From Nemertoderma westbladi (taxonomy: Eukaryota > Xenacoelomorpha > Nemertodermatida > Nemertodermatidae), in the NCBI GenBank assembly GCA_032718475.1, contig JAUCBJ010008501.1:113413-177412 (forward strand): a stretch of DNA of 64,000 nucleotides, given 5' to 3'. Below are positions 8,415 to 19,428 of the stretch, piece after piece (position 1 is the stretch's first letter; each line of letters begins with the position of its first letter). Below the pieces are notes generated by a model, which worked only from the letters and a program-made list of their open reading frames with translations, was not told the DNA's origin and searched no databases. The position numbers were made by a program, and so were the translations under genes.

Positions 8415-10413
8415 AGGAGGGTCCCATCAGGAATGTTTGACCAGCAAGTGTTTTCAAATTCGTGCGGCCGATGGTGTGACTCATGTGTTTATGCGTGTGA
8501 GGGCGGATCGAGAGAGACCGGAGCCCATCATAACGACACAATATCGGAAGGGGAAGGATCCTAGGGAACAGATTTTGGAGGTATGCAGGCGAGGAGGTAT
8601 GCACGGAGCGGAGCGTATCGACGCCAGGATGTTACCCAAGAAAGTTAGAGAGGCTATTCTCAACCAAGATTACGTCAAGGTGGGATCGGGAATCCAGAGC
8701 GATTTGGAGAGCGACTTCAACGCCATGACTGATCTGGAAGATAGATTGCCGAGACCGTTTGTCGACACCAAGCTATTGTTGCTATGGGCACAGGATATTG
8801 GAATTTATAGGGAGTATCCCAACTCTGCCAAGGCTGGTATGGGCTTTATAGCACACTTGTTGTATAATTGGGACTTTAAGTTAAAGACGCAGAAGAAGTA
8901 CGAGGAGGCGTATGGCGAATACAACACGCCACCGGGAGCGGAGTTCAAATCCCACTTCAAGCGGCAAGCGTTAGTGTATTGGAACATTTGCGCGCCACCC
9001 CGTGCGTCGCTACAATATTATTTGGTGCTTGAGTCGAACACGGTGACTTGTTTATTAGCGGATATCGTTGCGCGAGTTTTGAAGCGTCATCCATTGGTAT
9101 TCGGAGGAGATCAATACGTTCGCTCGAAAGGGGGAATCCAATCCGACGTGATGAAGCATTTCTTAACCCCGTTCTTCAACCAATCGTTAGAGAATACGTC
9201 GATGGTTAGGAGAGGATTAGCGATATTCGAAGGAGTATATCGACAGAACATCGGAGATTTGGGAGACCGACCGTCGATGGAATATCCGACGCCAGAAGCT
9301 TTGGAAAGGTGGTTCGGGAATCAAACCCGCGGGTTTGGTACTCCCTTCCACTCGGAGGCTGATAGACCTGTTAAGGAGGGCTGGCCGGAGACGTTAGTAG
9401 AGGTGTTCGGAGTAGATCTTCCGGTGGAGAAGACATATCCGAAACGAACGCGGGAGGAAATATTGGAGATAGAGGACAAGGGCGAGGATGTTTACTTTGT
9501 TCCGGATCGACAACCGTTGACTGGAGAGGACGACATCGTATTAGACATTGGGAAGGAAGGAAGTGCGAAACCGATTGGAGACCTCATATACGAGAGGGCC
9601 TGGTTTCCACAAGCGCGTAGGTGCAAATTGTGTGGCAGCACAAGGCACAATCTAAAGTCGTGCGACGCGGTAGTAGAGGCGGCGCATAAGGTCTGTCGTT
9701 GGTGTAATGAGACCGACCATTCGTTTCACACGTGCACCGTCTTCATTTCTCAATGTGGATATTGTGGGGTAAAGGGACATCGTAGCGCGAGATGTCAGCT
9801 GCGAGATGATTCCTTTCAAAACCATAGCGCTAACCTACTTCGGGAGATGTTAGATAAGTGGGAGAGTGTGGCGGATTACCATATTCAAGCGCAGATGCGT
9901 TGGTTACCATTTAAAGCGGGATATGGGTTTTGGGCGGTAGACCCATCTCATGTTGCGTACGAGCCATATCTACAATCGCTACCACAATATCAGGAGCTCA
10001 TCCTAACTGCTCAAGACCTTCCACAGAACACTGGAGTTATCGTAGTTCGAGAGTACTTCAGACAATTGAACATGGACAATAAGTACACATGGAACTTCGT
10101 TGCTGTTTGCGATCGCATCACGAAGGGTGTATTTACGGAGACTAGAAAAGTGGTACGCGCGCGAGGTGATTGGAGGATGGCGGCTATACAATACCGCAAC
10201 GAATTCTTGTTGACTCATGTACCAGTGGGTTCATTGACCGCTGAGAGGATACAGGAGCAAAGGATCGCAGCGACCACAGCGACGACCGCTGGAGCTCAAA
10301 GCTCGCGGAAAGAACCAGGAGGAGGGGTCCAAGACAAGCGTCAAGTCAAGGACGACCACTACCACTCGATTATAGAAGCACAACGGTTACCTAAAGAGGT
10401 GAGGTCTCTATAG
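8398..10413 (+). CDS. Gag-like ORF with three CCHC zinc knuckles (ORF B)
   Basis: The ATG at 8398 lies inside the end of ORF A; the frame is open for about 671 codons. Near residues 407-465 there are three perfect C-X2-C-X4-H-X4-C knuckles in a row: CKLCGSTRHNLKSC, CRWCNETDHSFHTC and CGYCGVKGHRSARC. Such knuckles bind single-stranded nucleic acid, as in retroelement nucleocapsids. Residues before them (about 110-330) are a mixed hydrophobic/charged domain I cannot name. Residues after them (about 490-620) form another conserved-looking block, ending in a Lys/Arg-rich tail. There is no RT, protease or transmembrane segment. The frame is intact. The position downstream of pol is where an env-like ORF would be in other elements, but the content is nucleocapsid-like. 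A second palindrome copy lies at 9321-9338. Confidence 0.65.
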   Translation: MFYDNEGGSHQECLTSKCFQIRAADGVTHVFMRVRADRERPEPIITTQYRKGKDPREQILEVCRRGGMHGAERIDARMLPKKVREAILNQDYVKVGSGIQSDLESDFNAMTDLEDRLPRPFVDTKLLLLWAQDIGIYREYPNSAKAGMGFIAHLLYNWDFKLKTQKKYEEAYGEYNTPPGAEFKSHFKRQALVYWNICAPPRASLQYYLVLESNTVTCLLADIVARVLKRHPLVFGGDQYVRSKGGIQSDVMKHFLTPFFNQSLENTSMVRRGLAIFEGVYRQNIGDLGDRPSMEYPTPEALERWFGNQTRGFGTPFHSEADRPVKEGWPETLVEVFGVDLPVEKTYPKRTREEILEIEDKGEDVYFVPDRQPLTGEDDIVLDIGKEGSAKPIGDLIYERAWFPQARRCKLCGSTRHNLKSCDAVVEAAHKVCRWCNETDHSFHTCTVFISQCGYCGVKGHRSARCQLRDDSFQNHSANLLREMLDKWESVADYHIQAQMRWLPFKAGYGFWAVDPSHVAYEPYLQSLPQYQELILTAQDLPQNTGVIVVREYFRQLNMDNKYTWNFVAVCDRITKGVFTETRKVVRARGDWRMAAIQYRNEFLLTHVPVGSLTAERIQEQRIAATTATTAGAQSSRKEPGGGVQDKRQVKDDHYHSIIEAQRLPKEVRSL

Positions 10414-10908
10414 GGGTGACCGCAACAGGCGGCGGCGGACTCGTGAGGGTCTGGGGGCACGTTAAACACGTGCTTAAAGTGCAAGGGAGATACTGATGGC
10501 CCTCGTGTCTAGCGAACCATGAATTGCCATGGTGCCGTGGTTCCGTCTAGTCGGCATGTTGCCGTACTGTCAGTCCTGTACACAGTAGGGGTGGTGGCAT
10601 GGCGTGATTTGTGGTTCATGTGGTGTGAACTGTGGTTTGTATGTGGGCGATCAGTGGCAGTTGCTTGGGGCTTGGATGGGTTCCTTTGACCATCAGCTGT
10701 TCCGTTTTTTTGATACTATATGTTATTGTCTCCATGTTCAGCTGATTGGTCTTTGAGATTTGTTTGGGCCTTTGAGTTTTCTGTTGCTGTGGGTACGTGA
10801 GTACACATGATTGTGTGTATGGCCACTGCGAGTGAGTGTGGGAAACCTTGCCAGTTGGTCCAGACGCCGCTGGTATTAGTAGGACCATATTTTACTGCGC
10901 CCCAGCAT

Positions 10909-10950
10909 ACTTTGTGCACACAAAGTTATTTTGCCCTGACGGCAAAATAA
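10909..10950. other. Back-to-back palindrome and hairpin
   Basis: A perfect 18-bp palindrome ACTTTGTGCACACAAAGT at 10909-10926 shares its last base with a second inverted repeat. The second has 10-bp arms, TTATTTTGCC and GGCAAAATAA, around a 5-nt loop at 10926-10950. Confidence 0.75.
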
Positions 10951-11150
10951 GGTACTCTCGACTCTCATGTTCTCTCTAGTCGATACAACTAGTCCCTCCC
11001 GATTTTGACCCCGATTTTGTCTTTACCGATTATGTCCTCTGTGTGTGCATGGTATGTGTCCAATTTGTGTACTTGATATTGTGAACATCTGTTGAGTACA
11101 CGTGTACAGTGACTGGTAAGTGGTTACTTGTTCTTAGCTTTTGAGCAAGA

Positions 11151-11172
11151 CAGTATTGTTTTTTCAATACTG
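11151..11172. other. 8-bp stem hairpin with T6 loop
   Basis: CAGTATTG, six T residues, then CAATACTG. It is part of the hairpin cluster in the element tail. Confidence 0.7.
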
Positions 11173-12337
11173 CCGGCGAGGCAGGTGAAAACGAGTCAAA
11201 ATTCAATGTTGGGTAGCGCAAGCCCACATGGGACAAGACCGTCGGTTAGGCCCAAGGGCGACCTTGGTGCTCGATCGCTATCGACTGGTCCACCTGCCGG
11301 TTGACTCTCTGAGTTGGCTCAATGTACAGTCAGGCCACAGTGAGTTGACAGTAGCCGCCCATCTGGCTACACGTTCGACGAGCTGTGCCGGTGTGATCGG
11401 GGAATTGAAAATTGAACCCGGGAAGCATCGGGCCACCCCCCGGCCCGGTCTGATAATAACATCAGTCAGACTGGCCCCAGGGGTGGTGGAAACACGTCCG
11501 CCTCGTGGGTGCGCCTCGGGGAGGAGCCCAGAAGGACGAAAGCGGCAGCGCAAGGCGCAGGGAGCGTCGGAGAAGGCGCGAGCGCAACTGCATAAGGAAG
11601 AGTTGGCGGAAGCGACCACGGGAGCGCGACAATTGGGACGAGGCCGAGGGAGAAATACTAGCCGAGAATCTGTCGGGGCTCAGGGAACGTCGTCGCCGGT
11701 TCCGGGGAGTGACGCCTCACGGACGCCGTCAACGGAGTCGACTAGAGGTAGATTGGTGTATCTGGGAAGGGGGCGGAAGAGAGGAGCGAGCCCAAAGAAC
11801 CCAGGAGCGGGTCGATAATACATTATAGCACAGGGCGACAGACTCTAGATATATACATCATCGTCGCTCTGATGTATATTGTAGCATTTGGAAATCTTCT
11901 ACTAGACTCATATACACTAGTTGAGTTATTTTGGAATTTATATTATGAGAGAGGCGAAGGAAGTGATTGGGGAGACAAACCTGCGGGTTTGGCTTACTCC
12001 TTTCACTTGCCCTAGCAAAATTTATATATTTGATTTTGTATGTAGTAATCATTATGTAGTAAGAACGAACGAGAAACAATATTTGTAAATTTAATTTGTA
12101 TGTAATAATCGTAAACAGTGAGAGAGATAATATTTTGTAAATTTAATTTGTATGTAATTCATTATGCAATATCTATAGCAATATTTGTAAATAGTAGGAC
12201 TTATAGTATCAAGTATTTAGATTGGTTGGAAGAAATTTATTTTGTTTTGTATACATCACCTTATACTCTTCTACAATTGGAGGGAAACATTGTATGATTT
12301 CCCTTGGAGCGGTGTTACGGTATATGGCGCTGTATCC

Positions 12338-12460
12338 ATATTATTAGTCATCATGCAGTATGTATTATTGGTCATCATGCAGTATGTATTATTAGTCGTT
12401 ATGCAGTATGCAATATTAGTCCGTTATACTGTACGTAATATTAGTCCATTGTGCAGCGTG
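12338..12460. repeat. 24-bp degenerate tandem repeat
   Basis: About five copies of a unit like ATTAGTCATCATGCAGTATG, with increasing divergence to the right, each separated by TATT-rich sequence. Confidence 0.75.
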
Positions 12461-12469
12461 ATATTTTAG

Positions 12470-14526
12470 ATAAGGCATAATAACGCAATGATATTTAGAT
12501 AGGGAAATCGAAACACCCATATATTTGAATCCATCCATTTTGTATAGTATGTAGCCCTACCTACGTAATTTTGTATTAGGATATATGTAGATAGTTCCAG
12601 GGTAGCAAGTTTATTCGGACCCTGGATTTCGTGCTTGCTGATATTAGTTTGATAGGGCTAGCATATAGGGACGCTGTCCTGGCCATTCAGCAGCCAGAGA
12701 CGTGATCCATTACCATATATGGTAATAATTTGAGGGCATAGGGCTACAATCCGGCCTCCTTATTGGACTAACTGCTTCCAGGTTGGCCTAATGCTAGCAC
12801 GGACTGGAGAGCCAATAGGAAAGCGATTGAGTCACCCTATTGCATCACCCCATCCGGATCACCTATAAATTGGCGGTGTGCCGGTAGAGCCTTACAATCT
12901 GTGTACTATTCTATACCTCACTGCTGCTGTACTTGCTGAGCTGTCTCTATTCATTTTTGACGGATATTTTAGTGTATTTTCTGCAATTTGCTAATTTTGA
13001 TTAGTTTCTTGAAATGATTTGCTAGTGCGATTACTCTTGCTTGTGTTTCTCAATTAATTCCTTCGATTACTGCTAATTACAACTGAACTATGATTTCTAC
13101 CTTTGATTAATGGTTCTATGTGATTCTTTTCTGCGCAATAATCCTAAGGGATTTCTGAGACTGTCAGACTTTGTGATTTGCATGCGCCGCTACGGTAGCT
13201 ATTAGCGTAATGGAGGGCTAAGGCGCCAGTGGGCGGTGGGCACATCGGGGGGTTAGCGACGAAGGGAGAGCGGAGGATTCAAAGGCGAGCAACGCTGGCG
13301 GGGGGTCACCGTTGCGGTCGGGAGGTTAACGCTGTGGTATGCAGACCAATCGCTGGTACAGTAATTAGGGGCTGATGATCCAGGTTTCGTCTCTATTTAG
13401 TATTAGGGGGGCAGGAATCAGGTTAGTTAGGAGTCCTATATGTACCCGGGAGAGGCCTGCACGTATCACAACGTTGAGTGTGGAGTACGAATAGTGAGTC
13501 GCATAATTGTGGGCTATACAGTAGTTAACTGCATAATTGCGAACTGTGATTGCTGACGCTGATTGGTGTGTTACTGAAGTGTGCCTATGATTGTGAATGT
13601 TTTAGGTAGGCGCTCTTTTCTCTTTGATTGATTTCTATTTCTTAGTTACAACAATTAGTTACTGATTAGGTCAAAGTAATACGGCAATTTAGGCTATTAC
13701 TAGCGAAACCTGTTGCGTGATAAATTAGAATTACGTATTCTGGAACTCTTAGTAATTAGTACGCTGTTAAATATTTGTGACTGTAATTGATTAGTAAAAA
13801 TTAAGAATTAGTACGCAGCATAGCGGAGAGTAGCTAAAGTAATAATTAGAGTACTGTAAACTATTCACGCTGAGCGGTTATTTGCATTAGCGGGCAATCA
13901 GCTAGATCGCACTATTCGGCACACACGAAACGCTAGTAATTTGCTGGCCTAAAGCCAGCTGCAGGCAATTTTAGACCCAGAGCGGTACTATCCACGAGAG
14001 ACAAATACTGTACCATTTTGATATTTAAATATTCTCGCATTCACACATTACGTTAGAGAACCCCCAGTATTCGCGATTAGAAAAGACGTAGGTAATAGCG
14101 TGCTTTAATAGTGATAGAATCAGGCGTAAGAATACTCTGAGTGCAAGGCCTCTCGCACTCGTCTTAAGTAAGCTTAGGGAGCCGACTCGGGTTTATTGTT
14201 TTGGTTATTCCCGCGTGGCTCATAGATTCGAACAGTTAGCTCTCTGTCGAGCAATCGGTAGAGAAAGGAACAAGCGATTTTGCAGGAGTTGTGTAAAATT
14301 AGTAAATATATTAGCGGACGGCAGATTAGCGCCATCCAACGGTAAGTAGCGGTTTTGTATTTAGCAACCTTTACAATTTAGTAATATCACGCTCCTGATC
14401 CCCTTTACTTAACAGTAGAGCAGTCTTTGTGTCTTATTGGTTAGGCGAGAGCTCATTAGGTTGGCAGAAGGATATTAACGGGTATTGGTCTGTTCAACAG
14501 TTCTGCTGTTAGTATAGAGGTCGCGG
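12470..14526. other. Non-coding sequence, possible LTR/unique flank
   Basis: No ORF and no similarity to other parts of the window, except TTTATTGTTTTGGTTA at 14192-14207, a motif repeated widely to the right. It may contain the 3' LTR of the BEL element; the boundary cannot be placed. Confidence 0.4.
12864..12900 (+). promoter_or_regulatory. Possible TATA-type core promoter
   Basis: TATAAAT at 12864-12870 in a locally GC-richer segment, followed about 30 bp on by a pyrimidine-rich stretch (12895-12950). This arrangement fits a U3/R boundary of an LTR. No LTR pair can be compared inside the window, so this is a weak call. Confidence 0.25.
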
Positions 14527-15622
14527 TTGTTTATCAGTGGGTCTAAGCTACACAAGATATTGATTGTTAGAAGTGGGTCTAAGCTTCACGAGACATTGAT
14601 TGTTAGAAGTGGGTCTAAGCTACACGAGACAATGATTGTTAGAAGTGGGTCTAAGCTATACAAGATATTGATTGTTAGAAGTGGGTCTAAGCTACACAAG
14701 ATATTGATTGTTAGAAGTGGGTCTAAGCTTCACGAGACATTGATTGTTAGAAGTGGGTCTAAGCTACACGAGACATTGATTGATTGTTAGAAGTGGGTCT
14801 AAGCTACACGAGATACTGATTGTTAGAAGTGGGTCTAAGCTACACGAGACATTGATTGTTAGAAGTGGGTCTAAGCTACACGAGACATTGATTGTTAGAA
14901 CTAAGCTACACGAGACATTGATTGTTAGAAGTGGGTCTAAGCTACACGAGACATTGATTGATTGTTAGAAGTGGGTCTAAGCTTCACGAGACATTGATTG
15001 TTAGAAGTGGGTCTAAGCTACACGAGACAATGATTGTTAGAAGTGGGTCTAAGCTATACAAGATATTGATTGTTAGAAGTGGGTCTAAGCTACACAAGAT
15101 ATTGATTGTTAGAAGTGGGTCTAAGCTTCACGAGACATTGATTGTTAGAAGTGGGTCTAAGCTACACGAGACATTGATTGATTGTTAGAAGTGGGTCTAA
15201 GCTACACGAGATACTGATTGTTAGAAGTGGGTCTAAGCTACACGAGACATTGATTGTTAGAAGTGGGTCTAAGCTACACGAGACATTGATTGTTAGAACT
15301 AAGCTACACGAGACATTGATTGTTAGAAGTGGGTCTAAGCTACACGAGATACTGATTGTTAGAAGTGGGTCTAAGCTACACGGGACATTGATTGTTAGAA
15401 GTGGGTCTAAGCTACACGAGACATTGATTGTTAGAACTAAGAAACACGAGACATTGATTGTTAGAACTAAGCTACACGAGACATTGATTGTTAGAAGTGG
15501 GTCTAAGCTACACGAGACAATGATTGTTAGAAGTGGGTCTAAGCTACACGAGACATTGATTGTTAGAAGTGGGTCTAAGCTACACGAGACATTGATTGTT
15601 AGAAGTGGGTCTAAGCTACACA
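14527..15622. repeat. 36-bp VNTR, about 30 copies with higher-order order
   Basis: The unit contains GTGGGTCTAAGCTACACGAG followed by ACATTGATTGTTAGAA. Some units are 27 bp and lack GTGGGTCTA; others have a 4-bp ATTG insertion (near 14776, 14956, 15178). Variant units (TTCACGAG, ATACAAG, ACAATG) recur in the same order about 400 bp apart, showing duplication of blocks of about 11 units. Because 36 is divisible by 3, both strands show long open frames; I regard these as by-products. Confidence 0.95.
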
Positions 15623-15664
15623 TTATATTATATTATTATTATTATATTATTATTATTATATTGT
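15622..15664. repeat. (ATT)n microsatellite
   Basis: ATT/ATATT repeats that end the VNTR. Confidence 0.9.
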
Positions 15665-16082
15665 AATATACTATTAGTTATAACTAACCTCTGAGGAGCC
15701 CAAAGACCCTCAAGTTAGAAGAAGTTCAATGGACGTGGTGTGGTCATTCAGGGAGGAGGGGGTTTTAAGGAGGAGGTAAAGTGTTTATTTAATATTGAGT
15801 TATAGAATATTTTTGCTATTTTGGAAGACTATTTTGAGTTTAATATGGGGAAGTAACGGAATAAACGTAATAGGCGAGTTTTAATAAGAATGCCACGGTG
15901 ACCTGTGAAAATCATCACGGGGCTCTTAGGAACCGACTGGGAGTTGGCTGTACCATTGAGTTAGCCATTGGAACGCAGAGCGGAGAAGAAATCAACCAGA
16001 CTAGAATGGAAAGTAAGATAACTGAATGAAATATAAAATAATTTACTAATCAGAGTATATACCAATCCGAATTTATAATTGC
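15665..16082. other. Unannotated spacer
   Basis: Nothing recognised between the microsatellite and the foldback element. Confidence 0.6.
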
Positions 16083-16095
16083 ACGGGATAAAACT

Positions 16096-17890
16096 GTGGG
16101 GCGAGCCACGAAGTGAGTGAGCCTTAGCGTGGTGGTACCATTAATCAACCTGTCGTTCTGTCGCGTTCAATTTTAAACGTTAATAACTCGGCCAATCTTT
16201 GATGAAATCTATCAAAACTTGGTACACATGTTGTTTGGCAAAAGTTTAGAAATTTTCCAAGTAGAATTTCCGTGTGGCCTTCGAGAAGCTAAGATAATAG
16301 CAGTTAATTAGTTAATTAAGTTGATTACGGTGAAAACACCATTTTCAACCTGCCTTTTAAAGGAAATTAATTATTTTACAGTATAAGATTTAAATAATTA
16401 TACTTAAAAATTATACAGATGTAATCCACATACGCCATTCTATTATAGTTTTTAATTAGTTCAAGTGATTTGCTTTAATAAATGTGTCTTTAATTGATCT
16501 AAACGTAATTAAACCGCACAATTATTGAGTACAAATTTAATCCTTCCCATTATTGGTCAAGTCTCTGCTGCTGTGGAGCTAGCTGCTGGGAGTTGTGGCT
16601 GTAGACTAACCAGAGAGGAATTGTAATAGGCAACCAGTATTGCTATTCCAGCCCAATCACTGAATTGTGTTTATTATAGGCTGGACGGGCCGCATAACCG
16701 TTCGACTACTACTACTATTGCTATCTCAGGTAAATGACAGATATAATAACATAAATACACGTTCGTGGGGCCTTCGCGCAGCAGGAGGCCCAGTTATTAG
16801 ATACAAATTAAAATTGAGCGACTGTATCACAAAATCAGGTTTTGAGAAATTTACCCACACCACCAATCAATCAAAGAAAGGGGGACAGTACGTGTTCACC
16901 CCTTTTAATCCCCCCCCCCCCCCCCTCCCCCCCAACCTTCCCAACCACCAATACATAACCGGGACATCTACCACCCACGGAAGGGTAGCACGAACTTATT
17001 TCCAATCGCACGTTAAATATGCAAAGCCAGGTGGTTTATAGGAATATAATAAACGCAGTACTCGTTTTCATTATAAGATAATAATATTATTTTTAAGAAC
17101 ATTAATTTTACTACTTTGCAAAAATTCAATTAAAAAATAACCAGACATATACATTGTGGAATAAACTATTTCAGAAGCCTACAACAGCCATGCCATGGAT
17201 GGTATTTATTTTATTATATCTGTCATTTACCTGAGATAGCAATACAACACTTATAGTAGAGTCAATACAGGAAGGATGTTCGAAAGCTGTCTGGGCTGGA
17301 ATAGCAATACTGGTTGCCTATTATAATTCCTCTCTGGTTAGTCTACAGCCACAACTCCAAGCCAGCTAGCTCCACACCAGCAGAGACTTGACCAATAATC
17401 ATTCCCAGCAACTAACTGCCTTACACACACATCCTTCCATCTTACCAGCATGTTGGCCAATAAATGAGCAGTATTTGATGAGAATAAATTTTTTTTGCCG
17501 TTTTAATTACTTTAGATCAATTAAAGACACAATTATTAAAGCAAATCACTTGAACTAATTAAAAACTATAATAGAATGGCGTATGGGGATTACATCTGTA
17601 TAATTTTTAATTATAATTATTTAAATCTTATACTGTAAAACAATTAATTTCCTTTAAAAGGCAGGTTGAAAATGGTGATTTTACCGTAATCGACTTAATT
17701 AACTAATTAACTGCTATTATCTTAGCTTCTCGAAGGCCACAAGGAAATTCTACTTGGAAAATTTCTAAACTTTTGCCAAACAACATGTGTACCAAGTTTG
17801 GATAGATTTCATCAAAGATTGGCCGAGTTATTAACGTTTAAAATTGAACACTGCAAAAAAAGCGACAGAACGACAGAACGACACGAAATG
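16096..17890. mobile_element. Foldback-like element with arms over 600 bp
   Basis: The left arm (about 16143-16757) is the reverse complement of the right arm (about 17212-17872), with small gaps. Arms share recognisable blocks: the ACAACATGTGTACCAAG region, the AAGGCAGGTTGAAAATGG region, the GGCTGGAATAGCAATACTGG region and, innermost, CCTGAGATAGCAATAC. Outside the left arm lies the end motif GTGGGGCGAGCCACGAAGTG (16096-16115), which recurs inverted at 20622-20649 and 23742-23841. The centre (16758-17040) holds a module with a poly-C run at about 16910-16933. No transposase is visible, so this is non-autonomous. Long inverted arms plus a terminal short tandem repeat (CAGAACGA, best seen in other copies) resemble foldback elements. 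Confidence 0.7.
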
Positions 17891-17999
17891 GGGCCTTCGC
17901 GCAGCACGTGACTTAAATTTAATTTAAGTACTAATTCGAAAGTATTACTGTATTAGCAAATTTTAAGCAGATTTCGCCTAATCACTTTTTACCTCTTTC

Positions 18000-19396
18000 A
18001 TTTATATTCAGACATTTCTGACTCTAGCGGTATAGTGAGAACTGAAGATGGATTAGGGTCTCCAGCCCCACAAAGACACAGCCTATGGATGAATAGTACA
18101 TACGTACATCGGCCAAGTTTCATCTTGAATAACGGATAACGAAATGAGAGACGGATCTCACTTTCAGAAATTTCGTCGTATAGCGGCAGACCGATTAAAT
18201 CTCCCCCCCCCCCCCCCCCCCCCACAAAGACGCAGCATGTGGTCCAGAATATATGGCAAGATTCAGCTTAAACTGATTAAAATCAATGAGACGGGAGAAT
18301 CTATTCACTTTCAGGCATAAAGTAGTCCTATAGCGGGTGACTGTTGAACTGATTCTCAACAAAACAAATTTTCAACTTGGCAGCTTTAAATCCGACAAAG
18401 TTATAAGCATGTCAATATCATAACGACGACAACGATTTCACTTTCAGACATTTGGCCCTCTAGCGGCAGACTGGAGAACTGCAGATGGATTCGCCTCCTT
18501 TGAAAGTCACAGCTAATGGTCTAATACATATCTGCCAAGTTTCAGCTTAAACGGATTAAGAGCAAAGAAATGGGAGGGCTTTTAATGTTTAGACATGTGG
18601 CCCTCTAGCGGGAGACCATTGCACTGATGGTGTCTGAAAGTCTCTCAAAAATCTCAACTTTAGCTCATATTGATACCTACAAATTTTCAACTTGGCAGCT
18701 TTAAATCCGACAAAGTTATTAGCATGTCAAAATCGTAACGACGACAAAGATTTCACTTTCAGACCTTTGGCCCTCTAGCGGCAGACTGGAGAACTGCAGA
18801 TGGATTCGCCTCCTTTGAAAGTCACAGCTAATGGTCTAATACATATCTGCCACGTTTCAGCTTAAATGGATTAAAAGCAAAGAAATGGGAGGGCATTTAA
18901 TGTTTAGACATGTGGCCCTCTAGCGGGAGACCATTGCACTGATGGTGTCTGAAAGTCTCTCAAAAATCTCAACTTTTGCTCATATTGATACCTACAAATT
19001 TTCAACTTGGCAGCTTTAAATCCGACAAAGTTATTAGCATGTCAAAATCGTAACGACGACAACGATTTCACTTTCAGACCTTTGGCCCTCTAGCGGCAGA
19101 CTGGAGAACTGCAGATGGATTCGCCTCCTTTGAAAGTCACAGCTAATGGTCTAATACATATCTGCCAAGTTTCAGCTTAAACGGATTAAAAGCAAAGAAA
19201 TGGGAGGGCATTTAATGTTTAGACATGTGGCCCTCTAGCGGGAGACCATTGCACTGATGGTATCTGAAAGTCTCTCAAAAATCTCAACTTTTGCTTATAT
19301 TGATACCTACAAATTTTCAACTTGGCAGCTTTAAATCCGACAAAGTTATTAGCATGTCAAAATCGTAACGACGACGACGACGACAACGACGACGAC

Positions 19397-19428
<32 letters not shown>

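Larger units (their letters stand above)
117..11992. repeat. Dispersed 18-bp palindrome family (7 sites)
   Basis: A near-perfect palindrome, consensus CCAAACCYGYGGGTTTGG, occurs at 117-134, 4975-4992, 7067-7084, 8173-8190 (perfect), 9321-9338 and 11975-11992. A variant TCAGACCCGTGGGTCTGG lies at 2738-2755, in which an A:T pair is replaced by G:C on both arms. The sites lie in gag, pol, the gag-like ORFs and non-coding sequence. They are read in different frames (TRGFG, KPAGL, PRVW), so the DNA or RNA sequence rather than the peptide is conserved. I saw no further copy elsewhere in the window. Function unknown. Confidence 0.85.
10414..12334. other. Non-coding tail with clustered hairpins
   Basis: No supported gene. 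A low-complexity Arg/Gly-rich frame at 11228-11818 competes with an equally open overlapping frame, so I do not call it. Several perfect short inverted repeats cluster at 10900-11180. AT content rises sharply after 11820, and one palindrome copy lies at 11975-11992. This could be the 3' untranslated region and part of the 3' LTR of the element, but the 5' LTR needed for comparison is outside the window. Confidence 0.45.

Noticed and set aside
11228-11818. 196-codon Arg/Gly-rich open frame
   Set aside because: An overlapping frame (11505-11828) and the opposite strand are about as open, composition is low complexity, and no motif is recognisable.
1-14526. Defined LTRs for the BEL element
   Set aside because: The 5' end is outside the window, so no repeat pair can be matched. 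The TATA-like site at 12864 alone is not enough.
14527-15622. A CRISPR-like array
   Set aside because: Repeats are contiguous 36-bp units without unique spacers, and the genome is eukaryotic.
14527-15666. Repeated open frames encoding RSGSKLHETLIV-type peptides
   Set aside because: They follow from a 36-bp tandem repeat with no stops; the opposite strand is open too.
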